Source: Streptomyces globosus (GTDB lineage Bacteria > Actinomycetota > Actinomycetes > Streptomycetales > Streptomycetaceae). Taken from it: 64,000 bases of DNA. The stretch spans positions 2,669,501-2,733,500 of the forward strand of contig NZ_CP030862.1 of NCBI RefSeq assembly GCF_003325375.1. The letters are read 5' to 3'. The translations under genes were made by a program, and so were the position numbers. This document shows, one piece after another, positions 26,182 to 34,831 of the stretch; positions within the stretch are counted from its first letter, which is position 1; each line of letters begins with the position of its first letter. The notes beneath the pieces are model-generated. The model saw only the letters and a list, made by a program, of their open reading frames with translations. It did no database searches and was not told the DNA's origin.

Positions 26182-27827
26182 ACAGTGCGGAGCAGACCGA
26201 CGTCCTCGTGGTCGGCAGCGGCTTCGGCGGCGCGATCGCCGCCTACCACCTTGCCGCCGGAGGGGCTTCGGTGACCGTGCTCGAACGCGGCCCCTGGCTC
26301 ACCGCCGAGGACGCCGAGCACGACTACAAGCTCGGCTCCTCCTACACGCGCGGCTTCGACTTCACCGTCGGGGACGGCATGAGCATCCTCGGCGGCAACT
26401 GCGTGGGCGGCGGCAGCGTCGTCTACTTCGCCTCCATGCCCCGAGCCCCCCGGTTCGTCTTCGAACGCCGCGGCAGCATCGGCCGCCGGATGTGGCCGGC
26501 CGCAGTCAGCCGTGACACCCTGGAGCCCTGGTACGACCGGGTCGCCGAGGCCCTGCCCGTCACTCCGCAGGACTGGCACGACGTCACCTACGCGGGCGGT
26601 CTGTGGGCCGCAGCCTGCGACCACGCGGGCCGGACCGCCAACCCGCTGCCCGTCGCCATCGACACCGCCGCCTGCGTCAACTGCAACTGGATGATGGCCG
26701 GCTGCCGCTTCGACGCCAAGCGGTCCCTGCTCCTGAACTACCTGCCCGCCGCCGTCGCCCACGGCGCCGTGATCCGCCCGCTGCACGAGGTGCAGGCCAT
26801 CTCCCGTACGGACGGCGGCGGTTACCGCATCCGCTACCACGTCATCGACGACGAGGACTACCGGATCACCACCGGATCCGGTGCGATCGACGCCAAGATC
26901 GTCGTACTCGCCGCCGGGGCCGGCGCCACCCCCGTCATCCTCCAGCGCAGCGAGGCCGGCCTCGGCCCCATGCCGCACGCCGTCGGCCGGTACTTCTCCG
27001 GCAACGGCGAACGGCTCAACACCGCGGTCGTGAACGAGGACCGGGTCGCCGAAGTCCTCGGCCTGTCCCGCGGCGAGGGCGCACCCGCCTACGGCGCCAA
27101 CCCGATCGGCCGCGGCCCCACCGTTGCCAGCTGGGACCGCCTCGACGGCTCGCTGCCCGAGTACTCCCGCTACTCCCTGGAACAGCTCTACTTCCCGCCC
27201 GGCCTCGGCACCATCCTCGCCCAGGCCCCGGACGCCGGCGACGGACCCACCTGGTTCGGCCGGGACAAGAAGCGGATGCTCTCCCGCTGGAACTCCTGGC
27301 TGACCATCTTCACCATGAGCGAGGACGACAACGAGGGCGTGTTCGGCCCGCCGCCCGCCACCGGAAACGCCATGCGCATCTCCCAGCAGATGCTGGGCCG
27401 CGGCAACCTGAGATACGAGCCCACCGCCAACACCCGGCACGGCTGGGCCGCCTCGGACGCCGAGGTCAAGGACATCCTCGAACGCGACGGCATCGCCCGG
27501 GTCCGGCCCTGGACCAACGACGTCGTCGGCGCCTACACGGTGCACCCCCTCGCCTCCTGCCGGATGGGCGACGACCCCGCGACGTCCGCCCTCGACGACC
27601 GCAACGAACTCCGCGGCCACCCGGGCATCTTCGTCACCGACGGCTCCGCCGTCCCCGGCGCCCTCACCGTCAACCCCGCCATGACCATCGCTGCGGTCGC
27701 CGAGCGCGCCGTCCCCGGCATCGTCCGGGCCGCCCGGGAGCGCGGCGTGGCCGTCCGCTACGGGGCACCGGCCCCGGACGGCTCCACCAGCGGACGACGG
27801 GGCGTGCTGCCCCTGATCCGGACGTGA
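26178..27827 (+). CDS. GMC-family FAD-dependent oxidoreductase (E9-like)
   Basis: A 549-residue flavoprotein. The FAD Rossmann loop DVLVVGSGFGGAIAAYHLAAGG is at residues 9-30, followed by LERGPW, a substrate region with CVNCNWMMAGCRFDAK, and the GMC C-terminal block AYTVHPLASCRMGDDP and GIFVTDGSAVPGALTVNPAMTIAAVAER. The HPLASCRMG histidine corresponds to the catalytic His of cholesterol-oxidase-like GMC enzymes. It overlaps genes on both sides by four bases. In nine-membered enediyne clusters the E9 oxidoreductase is of this type; the substrate is unknown. Confidence 0.92.
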   Translation: MNSAEQTDVLVVGSGFGGAIAAYHLAAGGASVTVLERGPWLTAEDAEHDYKLGSSYTRGFDFTVGDGMSILGGNCVGGGSVVYFASMPRAPRFVFERRGSIGRRMWPAAVSRDTLEPWYDRVAEALPVTPQDWHDVTYAGGLWAAACDHAGRTANPLPVAIDTAACVNCNWMMAGCRFDAKRSLLLNYLPAAVAHGAVIRPLHEVQAISRTDGGGYRIRYHVIDDEDYRITTGSGAIDAKIVVLAAGAGATPVILQRSEAGLGPMPHAVGRYFSGNGERLNTAVVNEDRVAEVLGLSRGEGAPAYGANPIGRGPTVASWDRLDGSLPEYSRYSLEQLYFPPGLGTILAQAPDAGDGPTWFGRDKKRMLSRWNSWLTIFTMSEDDNEGVFGPPPATGNAMRISQQMLGRGNLRYEPTANTRHGWAASDAEVKDILERDGIARVRPWTNDVVGAYTVHPLASCRMGDDPATSALDDRNELRGHPGIFVTDGSAVPGALTVNPAMTIAAVAERAVPGIVRAARERGVAVRYGAPAPDGSTSGRRGVLPLIRT

Positions 27828-28927
27828 ACCACCGCACCGGGCTCGACCTGCTCCCCGTGCGACGGCTCGTCCGCACCGCGCTGCGCGGGGCCCTGGCCCG
27901 GACCCGGTACGTCGCCGTGGTCCGGCCGGAGCACGCCGAAGGCACCGTGGCCGCCGTCTACACGCAGGCGGAACGCGACTTCGGCGTGCTCGCCCCGCCC
28001 ATCGCCCTGCACGCGGCGGCCCCCGACATCCTGGCCGCGGCCTGGGCGCTGCTGCGCGAGACGCTGCTCGTGCCCGGCCGGGTGGACCGGGCGGCCAGGG
28101 AGGCGGTGGCCGCCGCCGTGTCCGAGGCCAACGCCTGCCGGTACTGCGTGGAGGTGCACGGGGCGATGGTGCGCACCATGACGGGCCGTCAGGGGCCGCC
28201 CGGGGGCCCAGGCGCCGCAGGCCAGGACGGACGGATCGGGCGCTGGGTGCGGGGGAGCGGCGGCGGCCCCCCGGCCGGCCCGCCCGGAACCCCGGAGGAA
28301 CTCCCGGAGTACGCCGGGGTCGCGGTCGCCTTCCACTACCTCAACCGGATGGTGAGCGTCTTCCTCGACGACTCGCCCCTGCCTGCGGCGACCCCGGCGG
28401 CCGCCCGCGGCACCGTCATGCGCATGGTCACCGAGGCGATGCGGCCCCGCGACCCGGCCGGCCCGCTGCCCGGCGCCGCCCTGGAGCTGCTGCCGGCGGC
28501 GCCGCTGCCCGCCGATCTGGCCTGGGCGGCAGGAAGCCCGTCCGTCGCCGGTGCGTTCGCCCGCGCGGCGGCGGCCGTCGAGGCCGGCGGAGCCCGGGCG
28601 CTGCCGCCGGACGCCCGAGAGCTGGTGCGCGCCCGGCTGGCCGCGGCGGACGGCACGGCCCTGGGCCCGAGCCGGGCCTGGGCCCTGGCCGCGGTACGCG
28701 ACCTGCCCGCGGCGGACCGCCCGGCCGCCCGGCTGGCCCTGCTCACGGGGCTGGCCGCCTACCAGGTCGTACCGGACGACATCACCGAGTTCCGGGCGGC
28801 GGCGGACCCGGCCGACGACCGGGCGCTGATCGAACTCACCGCCTGGGCCGCCCTCACCGCGGCCCGCCTCGCCGGCCGGCGCCTGACCCGCTCCGCAACA
28901 GGCGAGAAGACACCGCGCTCCCCGTGA
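27824..28927 (+). CDS. AhpD-like/carboxymuconolactone-decarboxylase-family protein
   Basis: A 367-residue protein with the AhpD redox motif EANACRYCVEVHGAMV near residue 105 (CxxC, then His four residues later), preceded by the helix VDRAAREAVAAAVS. A Gly/Pro-rich linker near residues 125-160 leads into a second helical half without the motif. It starts at a GTG overlapping the GMC stop (GTGA), so it is translated with that enzyme. AhpD proteins act in peroxide or thiol redox chemistry; protection during enediyne synthesis is a guess. Confidence 0.8.
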   Translation: MNHRTGLDLLPVRRLVRTALRGALARTRYVAVVRPEHAEGTVAAVYTQAERDFGVLAPPIALHAAAPDILAAAWALLRETLLVPGRVDRAAREAVAAAVSEANACRYCVEVHGAMVRTMTGRQGPPGGPGAAGQDGRIGRWVRGSGGGPPAGPPGTPEELPEYAGVAVAFHYLNRMVSVFLDDSPLPAATPAAARGTVMRMVTEAMRPRDPAGPLPGAALELLPAAPLPADLAWAAGSPSVAGAFARAAAAVEAGGARALPPDARELVRARLAAADGTALGPSRAWALAAVRDLPAADRPAARLALLTGLAAYQVVPDDITEFRAAADPADDRALIELTAWAALTAARLAGRRLTRSATGEKTPRSP

Positions 28928-28985
28928 CCCAGGCTGGACCAGGCCGAGCGGGCCGCCCCCACCCACAGCAGAGAGCGAGAGACGC

Positions 28986-29789
28986 ATGTCCGATCTGCAG
29001 AACGTGCTCAAGGACCTGACCACCGCGGCCGACGACACCGAGCGGATGGTGGCCGACCTCACCGAGGAGCAGTGGGCGCTGCCGACCCCGGCGAGCGGCT
29101 GGACGGTCGCCGACCAGGTCGCCCACATGTCCTTCATCTTCCGCCTCGCCGGCACGGCGGCCTCGGACCCGGCTGCCTTCGCCGCCATGACCGAGCAGGC
29201 CAAGGGCGACTTCGACGGCGCCGTGAACGCCGCCCTGCACGCCTACCCGCGCCACGACCCCGCCGCGCTGCTGGCACGCTGGCGGGCGGAGCGCACCGCC
29301 TGCATCGACGCGCTCGCTGTCGTCCCGCCCGGCCAGGTCGTGCCCTGGCTGGTCAACCCGCTGCCGCCGGTCGTGCTCGCCTGCGCCGGGATCATGGAGA
29401 CCTTCGCGCACGGACAGGACATCGCCGACGCCCTCCGCATCCGCCGGGAGCCCGCCGAGTGGCTGCGCCACCTCGTCGGATTCGCCGTGCTCACCCGGGA
29501 CTTCGGCTACCAGGCGCGCGGCCTGACGCCGCCCGCCGAGCCGTTCCGGTTCGAGATCACCGGGCCGTCGGGTGAGCTGTGGGAGCACGGTCCGGCCGAC
29601 GCCGCCGAGCGGGTCTCCGGTCCGGCCCACGACTTCTGCCTGCTGGTCACCCGCCGCCGGCACCGCGCCGACCTGGCGGTGACCGCCGCCGGCCCGGCCG
29701 CCGAGCACTGGCTGGACATCGCCCAGGCGTACCGCGGCCCGGCGGGCGAGGGCAGGAAGCCCGGCCAGTTCGCCGACCTCCCCGCCTGA
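28986..29789 (+). CDS. DinB-fold metal-binding protein (TIGR03084-type, maleylpyruvate isomerase-like)
   Basis: A 267-residue protein. The N-terminal four-helix bundle has the family start VLKDLTTAADDTERMVADL, WALPTPASGWTVADQVAHMS and METFAHGQDIADAL; the histidines in VAHMS and FAHGQD are the usual metal ligands. The C-terminal part resembles the small alpha/beta domain of mycothiol-dependent isomerases. Such proteins use or transfer mycothiol. In an enediyne cluster that could mean thiol handling or detoxification, but this is inference. It has its own ribosome site (GAGAGAGACGC) 58 bases after the previous stop. Confidence 0.85.
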   Translation: MSDLQNVLKDLTTAADDTERMVADLTEEQWALPTPASGWTVADQVAHMSFIFRLAGTAASDPAAFAAMTEQAKGDFDGAVNAALHAYPRHDPAALLARWRAERTACIDALAVVPPGQVVPWLVNPLPPVVLACAGIMETFAHGQDIADALRIRREPAEWLRHLVGFAVLTRDFGYQARGLTPPAEPFRFEITGPSGELWEHGPADAAERVSGPAHDFCLLVTRRRHRADLAVTAAGPAAEHWLDIAQAYRGPAGEGRKPGQFADLPA

Positions 29790-29801
29790 GCTGCCGGACA
29801 G

Positions 29802-29840
29802 CGTCGAGGGGCCGAGCCCAACGGGCTCGGCCCCTCGACG
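29802..29840. terminator. Strong bidirectional hairpin
   Basis: A perfect 18-bp inverted repeat (29802-29819 and 29823-29840) with a 3-base loop, followed by TT. It sits between the convergent stops of the DinB-fold gene (29789) and the SgcJ-like gene (29904). Confidence 0.88.
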
Positions 29841-29903
29841 TTCCGCGGACAGGGGCGCCCCCGCGGGGGATCGAGTGGGCGCCCCTGCCGGTCGTGGGCC
29901 CGG

Positions 29904-30317
29904 TCAGGACGGCAGGTTGACCGGGCTGTTCTGGTAGGCCGCGATGAACCACTGGCCGTCCTGCCTGGCCAGTACCCAGGTCGCCCGGATCTCGCGTTCG
30001 GGGGCGACGGTCGTCTCGCCGGGCGCGAGCACCCCGCCCTGAGTGATCAGCACCGCCGTGTCGGCACCCATGAAGCGGAGGTCCTTCGGCGCCCCCACAA
30101 CCCTGGTGCCCTTGAACGGCCCCGCGTACCCGAAGTCCATGAACCCCTTGACCTCGGCGCGGCCCTTCTTGTAGACGTCCCCGGGGAGGATCATCGTGGC
30201 GTCCTCGGTGAACAGGGCGGCGACGGCCGCCGCGTCCTGCGCGGCCCAGGCCGCCATCATGCGCTCGGGGACCTCCGCGATGGCCGCCCGGTCCTTGTCC
30301 CTGTTCATGTCCGTCAT
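29904..30317 (-). CDS. SgcJ/EcaC-family NTF2-fold protein
   Basis: A 137-residue NTF2-like protein. MMAAWAAQDAAAVAALFTEDATMILPGDVYKKGRAEVKGFM is the family core, and EREIRATWVLARQDGQWFIAAYQNSP forms the C-terminal sheet. SgcJ and NcsJ of known enediyne clusters belong here; their catalytic task is not settled. The ATG at 30317 has GGAGG upstream, so the longer in-frame start is rejected. It lies 12 bases after the O-methyltransferase stop, in the same operon. Confidence 0.9.
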   Translation of the reverse strand: MTDMNRDKDRAAIAEVPERMMAAWAAQDAAAVAALFTEDATMILPGDVYKKGRAEVKGFMDFGYAGPFKGTRVVGAPKDLRFMGADTAVLITQGGVLAPGETTVAPEREIRATWVLARQDGQWFIAAYQNSPVNLPS

Positions 30318-30329
30318 GCTGTCCTCCAC

Positions 30330-31316
30330 TCAGTCAGACGCTGCCAGTTCGATGATCGAGAGGTGTCCGGCCGGGTGTACGCCGCGTACCGCGAGGCCGG
30401 CCCGCTCGCCCAGTACGCGGATCTCGGCCAGGCCGCGCTCCTTGCCGCCGTTGTAGGCGAGCATGCGCAGATCCATTGCGGTGTTCGGCGACTCGCCGTC
30501 CCGGCCGATCGCCTCGATGACAAGTACGGCGCCCTTGGCGCCGGCAGCCTCGGCGCACCGGCACAGCAGGGCCGTGGCCGGGTCGTCGCTCCAGTCGTGG
30601 AGGACCGCGGACAGTACGTACCCGCCCGCTCCGGCGGGCAGCCGCTCGAAGAAGCTGCCCGGTGCCACGTCTGCCCGGCCGGACAGGCCGCGGTCCGCGA
30701 ACAGCCGCCGCGCGGCAGCCGCGGGCCCGGGCAGGTCGACGACCGTGCCCCGCAGTTCCGGATGCGCGGCCAGCAGGTGCGCGAGGAGGCCGCCGCTGCC
30801 GCCCCCGACGTCCACCACGTGCCCCAGCGCGGCCCAGTCGTACGCCTGCGGGAGCCGCGCGTGCTCCACGGCGACGTGATGGCTCATCAGGGCATCGAAG
30901 GAAGCGGACCGTTCCGGGTCGGAGGCCAGGTCTTCCCACAATGCGGCGCCGTGCCGCACCGGATAGGCCGGCTCGCCCGTGCGCACCGAGTGCAGCAGCT
31001 CCACGAAGCTCAGGTCCCCCCGGCCGACCGCGCCGGTCAGGTCGAGCCACCGCCGCTTCCCGGCCGGATGGTCGTCGCGCAGCTGCTCCCCGAGCGCGGT
31101 CAGGCCGTACCGGCCGGAGCCGGTGTCCCGGGTGAACAGCCCGACGCCCACCAGGTGCCGCAACAGGCGGTCCAGGGCGTCCGGGTGGGCCCCGGCGGCC
31201 GCCGCCAGCTCCGCAGCGGTGCGCCGCCCGGCCACGAGGTGGTCCGCCACTCCGAGCGTGGCCGCCACCCGCACGGCCATGGGCGTGGCCAGATCTGCCA
31301 GCGTCGTCAGTCCCAC
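30330..31316 (-). CDS. SAM-dependent O-methyltransferase (NcsB1-like)
   Basis: A 328-residue class I O-methyltransferase. The N-terminal winged-helix dimerisation domain (PMAVRVAATLGVADHLVAG, LDRLLRHLVGVGLF) is followed by the SAM-binding DVGGGSGG near residue 165, a VDLPG acidic loop, and YVLSAVLHDWSDDPA with the catalytic-type His-Asp pair. This is the family of NcsB1, which methylates the naphthoic acid of neocarzinostatin, so the product of the 2439-7799 PKS is the likely substrate. The GTG at 31316 has GGGAGGG upstream. It is divergent from the PPTase gene. Confidence 0.9.
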   Translation of the reverse strand: MGLTTLADLATPMAVRVAATLGVADHLVAGRRTAAELAAAAGAHPDALDRLLRHLVGVGLFTRDTGSGRYGLTALGEQLRDDHPAGKRRWLDLTGAVGRGDLSFVELLHSVRTGEPAYPVRHGAALWEDLASDPERSASFDALMSHHVAVEHARLPQAYDWAALGHVVDVGGGSGGLLAHLLAAHPELRGTVVDLPGPAAAARRLFADRGLSGRADVAPGSFFERLPAGAGGYVLSAVLHDWSDDPATALLCRCAEAAGAKGAVLVIEAIGRDGESPNTAMDLRMLAYNGGKERGLAEIRVLGERAGLAVRGVHPAGHLSIIELAASD

Positions 31317-31434
31317 GCGCCCTCCCTTCGGCTTTCGTGAGCATAGGGTGAAAGCCGACGGTGGATTTATTCCGGAATGCTGAGGCCGACCGGGACCGCC
31401 CTGGCCGTCCCGGCGCGGCGGCATTCTCTGTCCC

Positions 31435-32109
31435 ATGGACGAACCCCGCGTGCTCGACCTCCGCCACCCGCCCCGGACGCCACCGCTGCCCTCGTGCTGG
31501 CTGGTGACACCCGACGCCCAGTCGATCGGCGAACTCCTCGCGCCGCGCACCCTGGACGCGGCCGAACAGCGGACGGCCGCCGCCTTCCACAGCGAACAGG
31601 AGGGGCTGGGCTACATGACCGCACACGTCGCGCTGCGCACCCTGCTCGGTGCCGCGCTGGGCCGGGCGCCCGAGGCGATCAGGCTGGTGCGCCGGCCCTG
31701 CCCGGACTGCGGGGGCCCGCACGGCCGCCCCGCCGTCGGCGGCAGCGCGCTGCACTTCTCCCTGGCCCGTACCGGCGGCCTGGCGCTGATCGCCCTCGCC
31801 GCCCGCCCGGTCGGCGTCGACATCGAGCGGGTCCCCGACCCCGACACCGCCGAGCGCCTCGCCTCCGAGCTGCACCCCCGGGAGCGGCACGAGCTGGCCG
31901 CCCTTCCGGCCGGCTCCCGCCCCGGCGCCGTGGCCCGGATCTGGGTACGCAAGGAGGCGCACTCCAAGGGCCTGGGGATCGGGCTGGCCCGCCCGCTGGA
32001 CCTGGACTACGTGGGCGCCGGCCCCCCGCCGCGCCTCGCGGAATGGCAGCTCCACGACCTCGCGGCACCCGCCGGCCACCGCGCAGCCCTGGCCTCGGCC
32101 ACGCCGTGA
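31435..32109 (+). CDS. Sfp-type 4'-phosphopantetheinyl transferase
   Basis: A 224-residue PPTase with the three usual motifs: LHFSLARTGGLALIAL, VGVDIERVPD (magnesium site Asp and Glu) and WVRKEAHSKGLGIGL. It modifies carrier domains with phosphopantetheine from CoA. The aromatic PKS at 2439 lacks a PPTase domain, unlike PksE, so this enzyme is a natural candidate for it. It is divergent from the methyltransferase, with a 118-base shared promoter region, and probably marks the right end of the enediyne cluster. Confidence 0.93.
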   Translation: MDEPRVLDLRHPPRTPPLPSCWLVTPDAQSIGELLAPRTLDAAEQRTAAAFHSEQEGLGYMTAHVALRTLLGAALGRAPEAIRLVRRPCPDCGGPHGRPAVGGSALHFSLARTGGLALIALAARPVGVDIERVPDPDTAERLASELHPRERHELAALPAGSRPGAVARIWVRKEAHSKGLGIGLARPLDLDYVGAGPPPRLAEWQLHDLAAPAGHRAALASATP

Positions 32110-32117
32110 CGCCGTCC

Positions 32118-32152
32118 CCGCCCGGACCCGCCGCGTCGGCGACCGGGCGGGC
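32118..32152. terminator. Weak hairpin between convergent genes
   Basis: A short GC-rich inverted repeat (CGCCCGG ... CCGGGCG) between the PPTase stop and the hydrolase stop. The stem is only seven base pairs with a long loop, so termination is plausible but not strong. Confidence 0.35.
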
Positions 32153-32174
32153 CGGCAGTACGCGGCGCCGGGGC

Positions 32175-32978
32175 TCAGGGGTGCTGGTGGAGGAACTGCG
32201 CGACGGCCTCGTTCACGCGCTCTGGTTCCTGCTCTGCCGGGTAGTGACCGGACTGTTCGCAGACGAGCGGGGTGACGTCGGCCGCGAGGCCGGCCAGCCC
32301 TGCTGCGACAGCCGTCCCCATCGCGTGGCGGCCTCCGATCGCCAGGACGGGTGTGGAGACCGGCCGCCGGGCGAGTGCCCCGATGTCGTCGACGTCTTCC
32401 GCCCGGGTGCGGTAGTAGGCGAGCCCGGCGTCCAGGACGCCCGGAGCGCTGTACGCCTCGACGTAGGCGTGCAGGACGTCCGGGTCGAGGCCGGCCGGTC
32501 CGGCGCTCTGTTGCAGGAAGGCTCCGTAGTACGCCCCTTCCCGCCCGGGTACGAGCTGCTCGGCGAGGCCGGGTGCCCGGTTGAAGGGGCCGTGCCACGC
32601 CGGATAGTGGCTTCGGCCGGCCGGGGGGATCTCGACGTCGACCCCGGGAAGGATCTCCTCCTCGACGACGAGCGCACTGACCGACTCGGGAGCTGCGGCG
32701 GCCATGAGGTATCCGACCGTCGCACCCCAGTCGTGACCGACGACTGCGTAGCGGGTGACGCCCTCCCGCGCCAGCCGCGTCCTGACCCGTTCCGCAAGTG
32801 CCGCCTTGCGGTAGTCGTTCACGTCGGGGGCGGGGGCGGCGCCGAGTCCGGGAAGCGTGACGGGGATCGTGGTGACACCGGCTGCCTCGAGGGCCGGCAC
32901 CAGGTGTCGCCAGTGACCGGTCGTCACCGGCCAGCCGTGCAGGAGTACCGCCGTCGGGGTTCGGTCGTGGTGCGTCAT
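32175..32978 (-). CDS. Alpha/beta hydrolase, epoxide hydrolase-like
   Basis: A 267-residue alpha/beta hydrolase. LLHGWPVTTGHWRHLVP is the oxyanion region, and the nucleophile elbow is VVGHDWGATVGY with an aspartate, as in epoxide hydrolases and haloalkane dehalogenases. The catalytic His lies in CEQSGHYPAEQEPERVNEAV at the C-terminus. The ATG at 32978 is preceded by AAGGG. It is shorter than SgcF, the enediyne epoxide hydrolase, and shares its strand with a TetR gene 149 bases upstream. I treat it as probably outside the enediyne pathway, regulated with the TetR unit. Confidence 0.85.
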   Translation of the reverse strand: MTHHDRTPTAVLLHGWPVTTGHWRHLVPALEAAGVTTIPVTLPGLGAAPAPDVNDYRKAALAERVRTRLAREGVTRYAVVGHDWGATVGYLMAAAAPESVSALVVEEEILPGVDVEIPPAGRSHYPAWHGPFNRAPGLAEQLVPGREGAYYGAFLQQSAGPAGLDPDVLHAYVEAYSAPGVLDAGLAYYRTRAEDVDDIGALARRPVSTPVLAIGGRHAMGTAVAAGLAGLAADVTPLVCEQSGHYPAEQEPERVNEAVAQFLHQHP

Positions 32979-33127
32979 GATGCCCTTCGGTATGGGTGAT
33001 GGCTGTGGCGAGAACGCGGTCCCGGCTCCGAGCCCGGTGGTCACCGCCGTCCGGACGGAGACGGCACGGGTGGTTGCGGGCGGAGCGGGGCCGCGGAGGG
33101 TGCAGAGTCCGCGGGCTCGGCATGGCC

Positions 33128-33721
33128 TCAGTCCCGGTCTCCGTCTGTGAGGAAGGCGAGCAGGACGTGACGCAGATGGGCGTCCGTCCCTGCGCTGCGC
33201 CGCCCGGCGACGCCGGAGCGGAACAAGGAGGCTCCTTCCATGAGCATCACGAAGACCTCGGCCCGCCGGCGGGCGGCGTCCGCGGACAGCATGGGGGCGT
33301 GGTCGCGGAGGAAGCCGGCCACATGGGTGGCGTACTGATCGTAGAAGGCCCGGACGGCCGCGGCGGCCTCCGGGTCGTGTGCGGCCATGGCCCAGACCTC
33401 GGTGAACAGCCTTACGAGAGCCGGGTCGTCGTGGTCGGAGAGGACGCCGTCGAGGAGCGCGTCGACGCTGTTGCCGTCCGGGCGGCCGGTGAGGAGTGCG
33501 ACCCGTTCCAGTGAGGAGGTGAGGACGCGGTCGAGGAGAGCGGACAGGAGGGCGGAGCGCGACGCGAAGTAGTACTGGAGGTGCCCGAGTCGTACGCCGG
33601 CCTCGTCCGCGACCGCCCGCAGTGTGAGTTCGGAGCCTCCGGACGAGGCGAGGATGCGCTCGGCCGCGTCCAGCAGGGCCGTGCGTCGCTGCCTGCCCTT
33701 GGGTGTCGGCCGGGAGCTCAC
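33128..33721 (-). CDS. TetR-family repressor
   Basis: A 197-residue TetR regulator. The N-terminal DNA-binding domain reads RRTALLDAAERILASSGGSELTLRAVADEAGVRLGHLQYYFASRSALLSAL, followed by an all-helical ligand domain. Its GTG start overlaps the stop of the dehydrogenase gene (GTGA at 33721-33718), so the pair is co-translated. The perfect palindrome at the promoter of that gene is the likely operator, giving autoregulation. Confidence 0.92.
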   Translation of the reverse strand: MSSRPTPKGRQRRTALLDAAERILASSGGSELTLRAVADEAGVRLGHLQYYFASRSALLSALLDRVLTSSLERVALLTGRPDGNSVDALLDGVLSDHDDPALVRLFTEVWAMAAHDPEAAAAVRAFYDQYATHVAGFLRDHAPMLSADAARRRAEVFVMLMEGASLFRSGVAGRRSAGTDAHLRHVLLAFLTDGDRD

Positions 33722-34824
33722 GCGGCGACCTCGCCGTGAGCCCGGCCGGCTCCCTCGCCGCAGGCGAGCTCGACGCCGAGGGCCGTGAGAGAACCGATCG
33801 CCTGCGCGGGGGAGGGGTGTTGTTCGGGGAAGACCGGTCCTCGGGGGGCGGGGAAGCCGTCGGTGCCGAGGACGCGGCGCAGGCCCAGCACGGCACCGAC
33901 CGCGGTCAGGTGGTGCTGTCCGAGGGGGTCGGTGACGGTCGTGGTGCGGGTGCGCCCCCGGTGGGAGACGTCGACGCGCACCTGGGCCGTGCCGCCCTCG
34001 CCGGGCGCGTGGAGGACAGCCCGGCGCACCGGAGTCCATCGGTCACCGGATGCCCAGCGGAAGAACCCCGTCCTGCGCAGTGCGAGGAGTGCGCGGGTCG
34101 TGGCCGGGGAGCTGAAGCCGATGCGGGTGGCAGCCGTGGTGGCCCCGAGGGTCATGGGGAGGGTGAACTGTTCCGGGGTGTCGATGCGCGCGACGCGTAC
34201 CGGCGCACCGCCGATGCCCACGGTCCGTGTGTCCGTGAGCGGCGTTGCCGGCCGGCGTACACCCCCCTCGACCACCTCGAAGTCCACGCCCAGCCGGTCC
34301 ATGAACTCGACGGAATCCGCACCTGCCCGGTCGGCCGTGTCCCAGCGCACCGCGATCTCGATCCGTTCGGCGCCGCCCAGGTCCGCCGCGAGCGCCGCCG
34401 CCACCAGACTGCTCACCCCGCCCATCCATGCGGAGGAGAACAGGACGGGCGACTCCGGGCGGAGCAGCGCGGTGAGGGCGGCGGCCCGCTGCAGCCGGCT
34501 CGTCCAGCGCGTGATGTCGACGTAGGGGACGCCCCCCGCCACCGCCGCGCGCAGCACTCGGTCGTCAGGGTCGTTGACCGAGCTGATGACGGCCCGTACG
34601 GCCGCCCGGAAGGGGGCCGGGTCCGCCAGGTCCCAGGCGCGCGCCTCGCCCCCGAGGGCAGCCGCCAGGGACCGGCCCTTGTCGGGGGAACGCCCCGTGA
34701 GCAGGACCGGAGTGTCCACGGCGGCCATCCGGGCGATCTCGGCCCCCACGGTGCCGTACCCGCCGGTGATCAGTACGGGGCCTGAGGGGTCCAGGCGTAC
34801 TTCGTCCATCGATTCAGTGATCAT
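33718..34824 (-). CDS. Saccharopine dehydrogenase-like NAD(P)-binding protein
   Basis: A protein of about 368 residues with an N-terminal Rossmann loop VLITGGYGTVGAEIARMAA, LLTGRSPDKGRSLAAALGG and AVISSVNDPDDRVLRAAVAGGVPYVDITRW, the pattern of saccharopine dehydrogenase/trans-acting enoyl reductase-like proteins. The substrate is unknown. The ATG at 34824 is chosen because a TATAAT box ends seven bases before it, predicting a leaderless mRNA; the in-frame ATG at 34833 overlaps that box. Control by the co-encoded TetR repressor is inferred. Confidence 0.8.
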   Translation of the reverse strand: MITESMDEVRLDPSGPVLITGGYGTVGAEIARMAAVDTPVLLTGRSPDKGRSLAAALGGEARAWDLADPAPFRAAVRAVISSVNDPDDRVLRAAVAGGVPYVDITRWTSRLQRAAALTALLRPESPVLFSSAWMGGVSSLVAAALAADLGGAERIEIAVRWDTADRAGADSVEFMDRLGVDFEVVEGGVRRPATPLTDTRTVGIGGAPVRVARIDTPEQFTLPMTLGATTAATRIGFSSPATTRALLALRRTGFFRWASGDRWTPVRRAVLHAPGEGGTAQVRVDVSHRGRTRTTTVTDPLGQHHLTAVGAVLGLRRVLGTDGFPAPRGPVFPEQHPSPAQAIGSLTALGVELACGEGAGRAHGEVAA

Positions 34825-34831
34825 GTCCGTC

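Noticed and set aside
32175..32978. Assignment of the alpha/beta hydrolase as the enediyne epoxide hydrolase SgcF
   Set aside because: The nucleophile Asp fits, but the protein is much shorter than SgcF and is organised with the TetR unit rather than the enediyne operons. The link is left open.
30334..33123. 929-residue open frame on the minus strand
   Set aside because: It crosses the methyltransferase, PPTase and hydrolase genes in non-coding frames; each of those has a clear family match in another frame.
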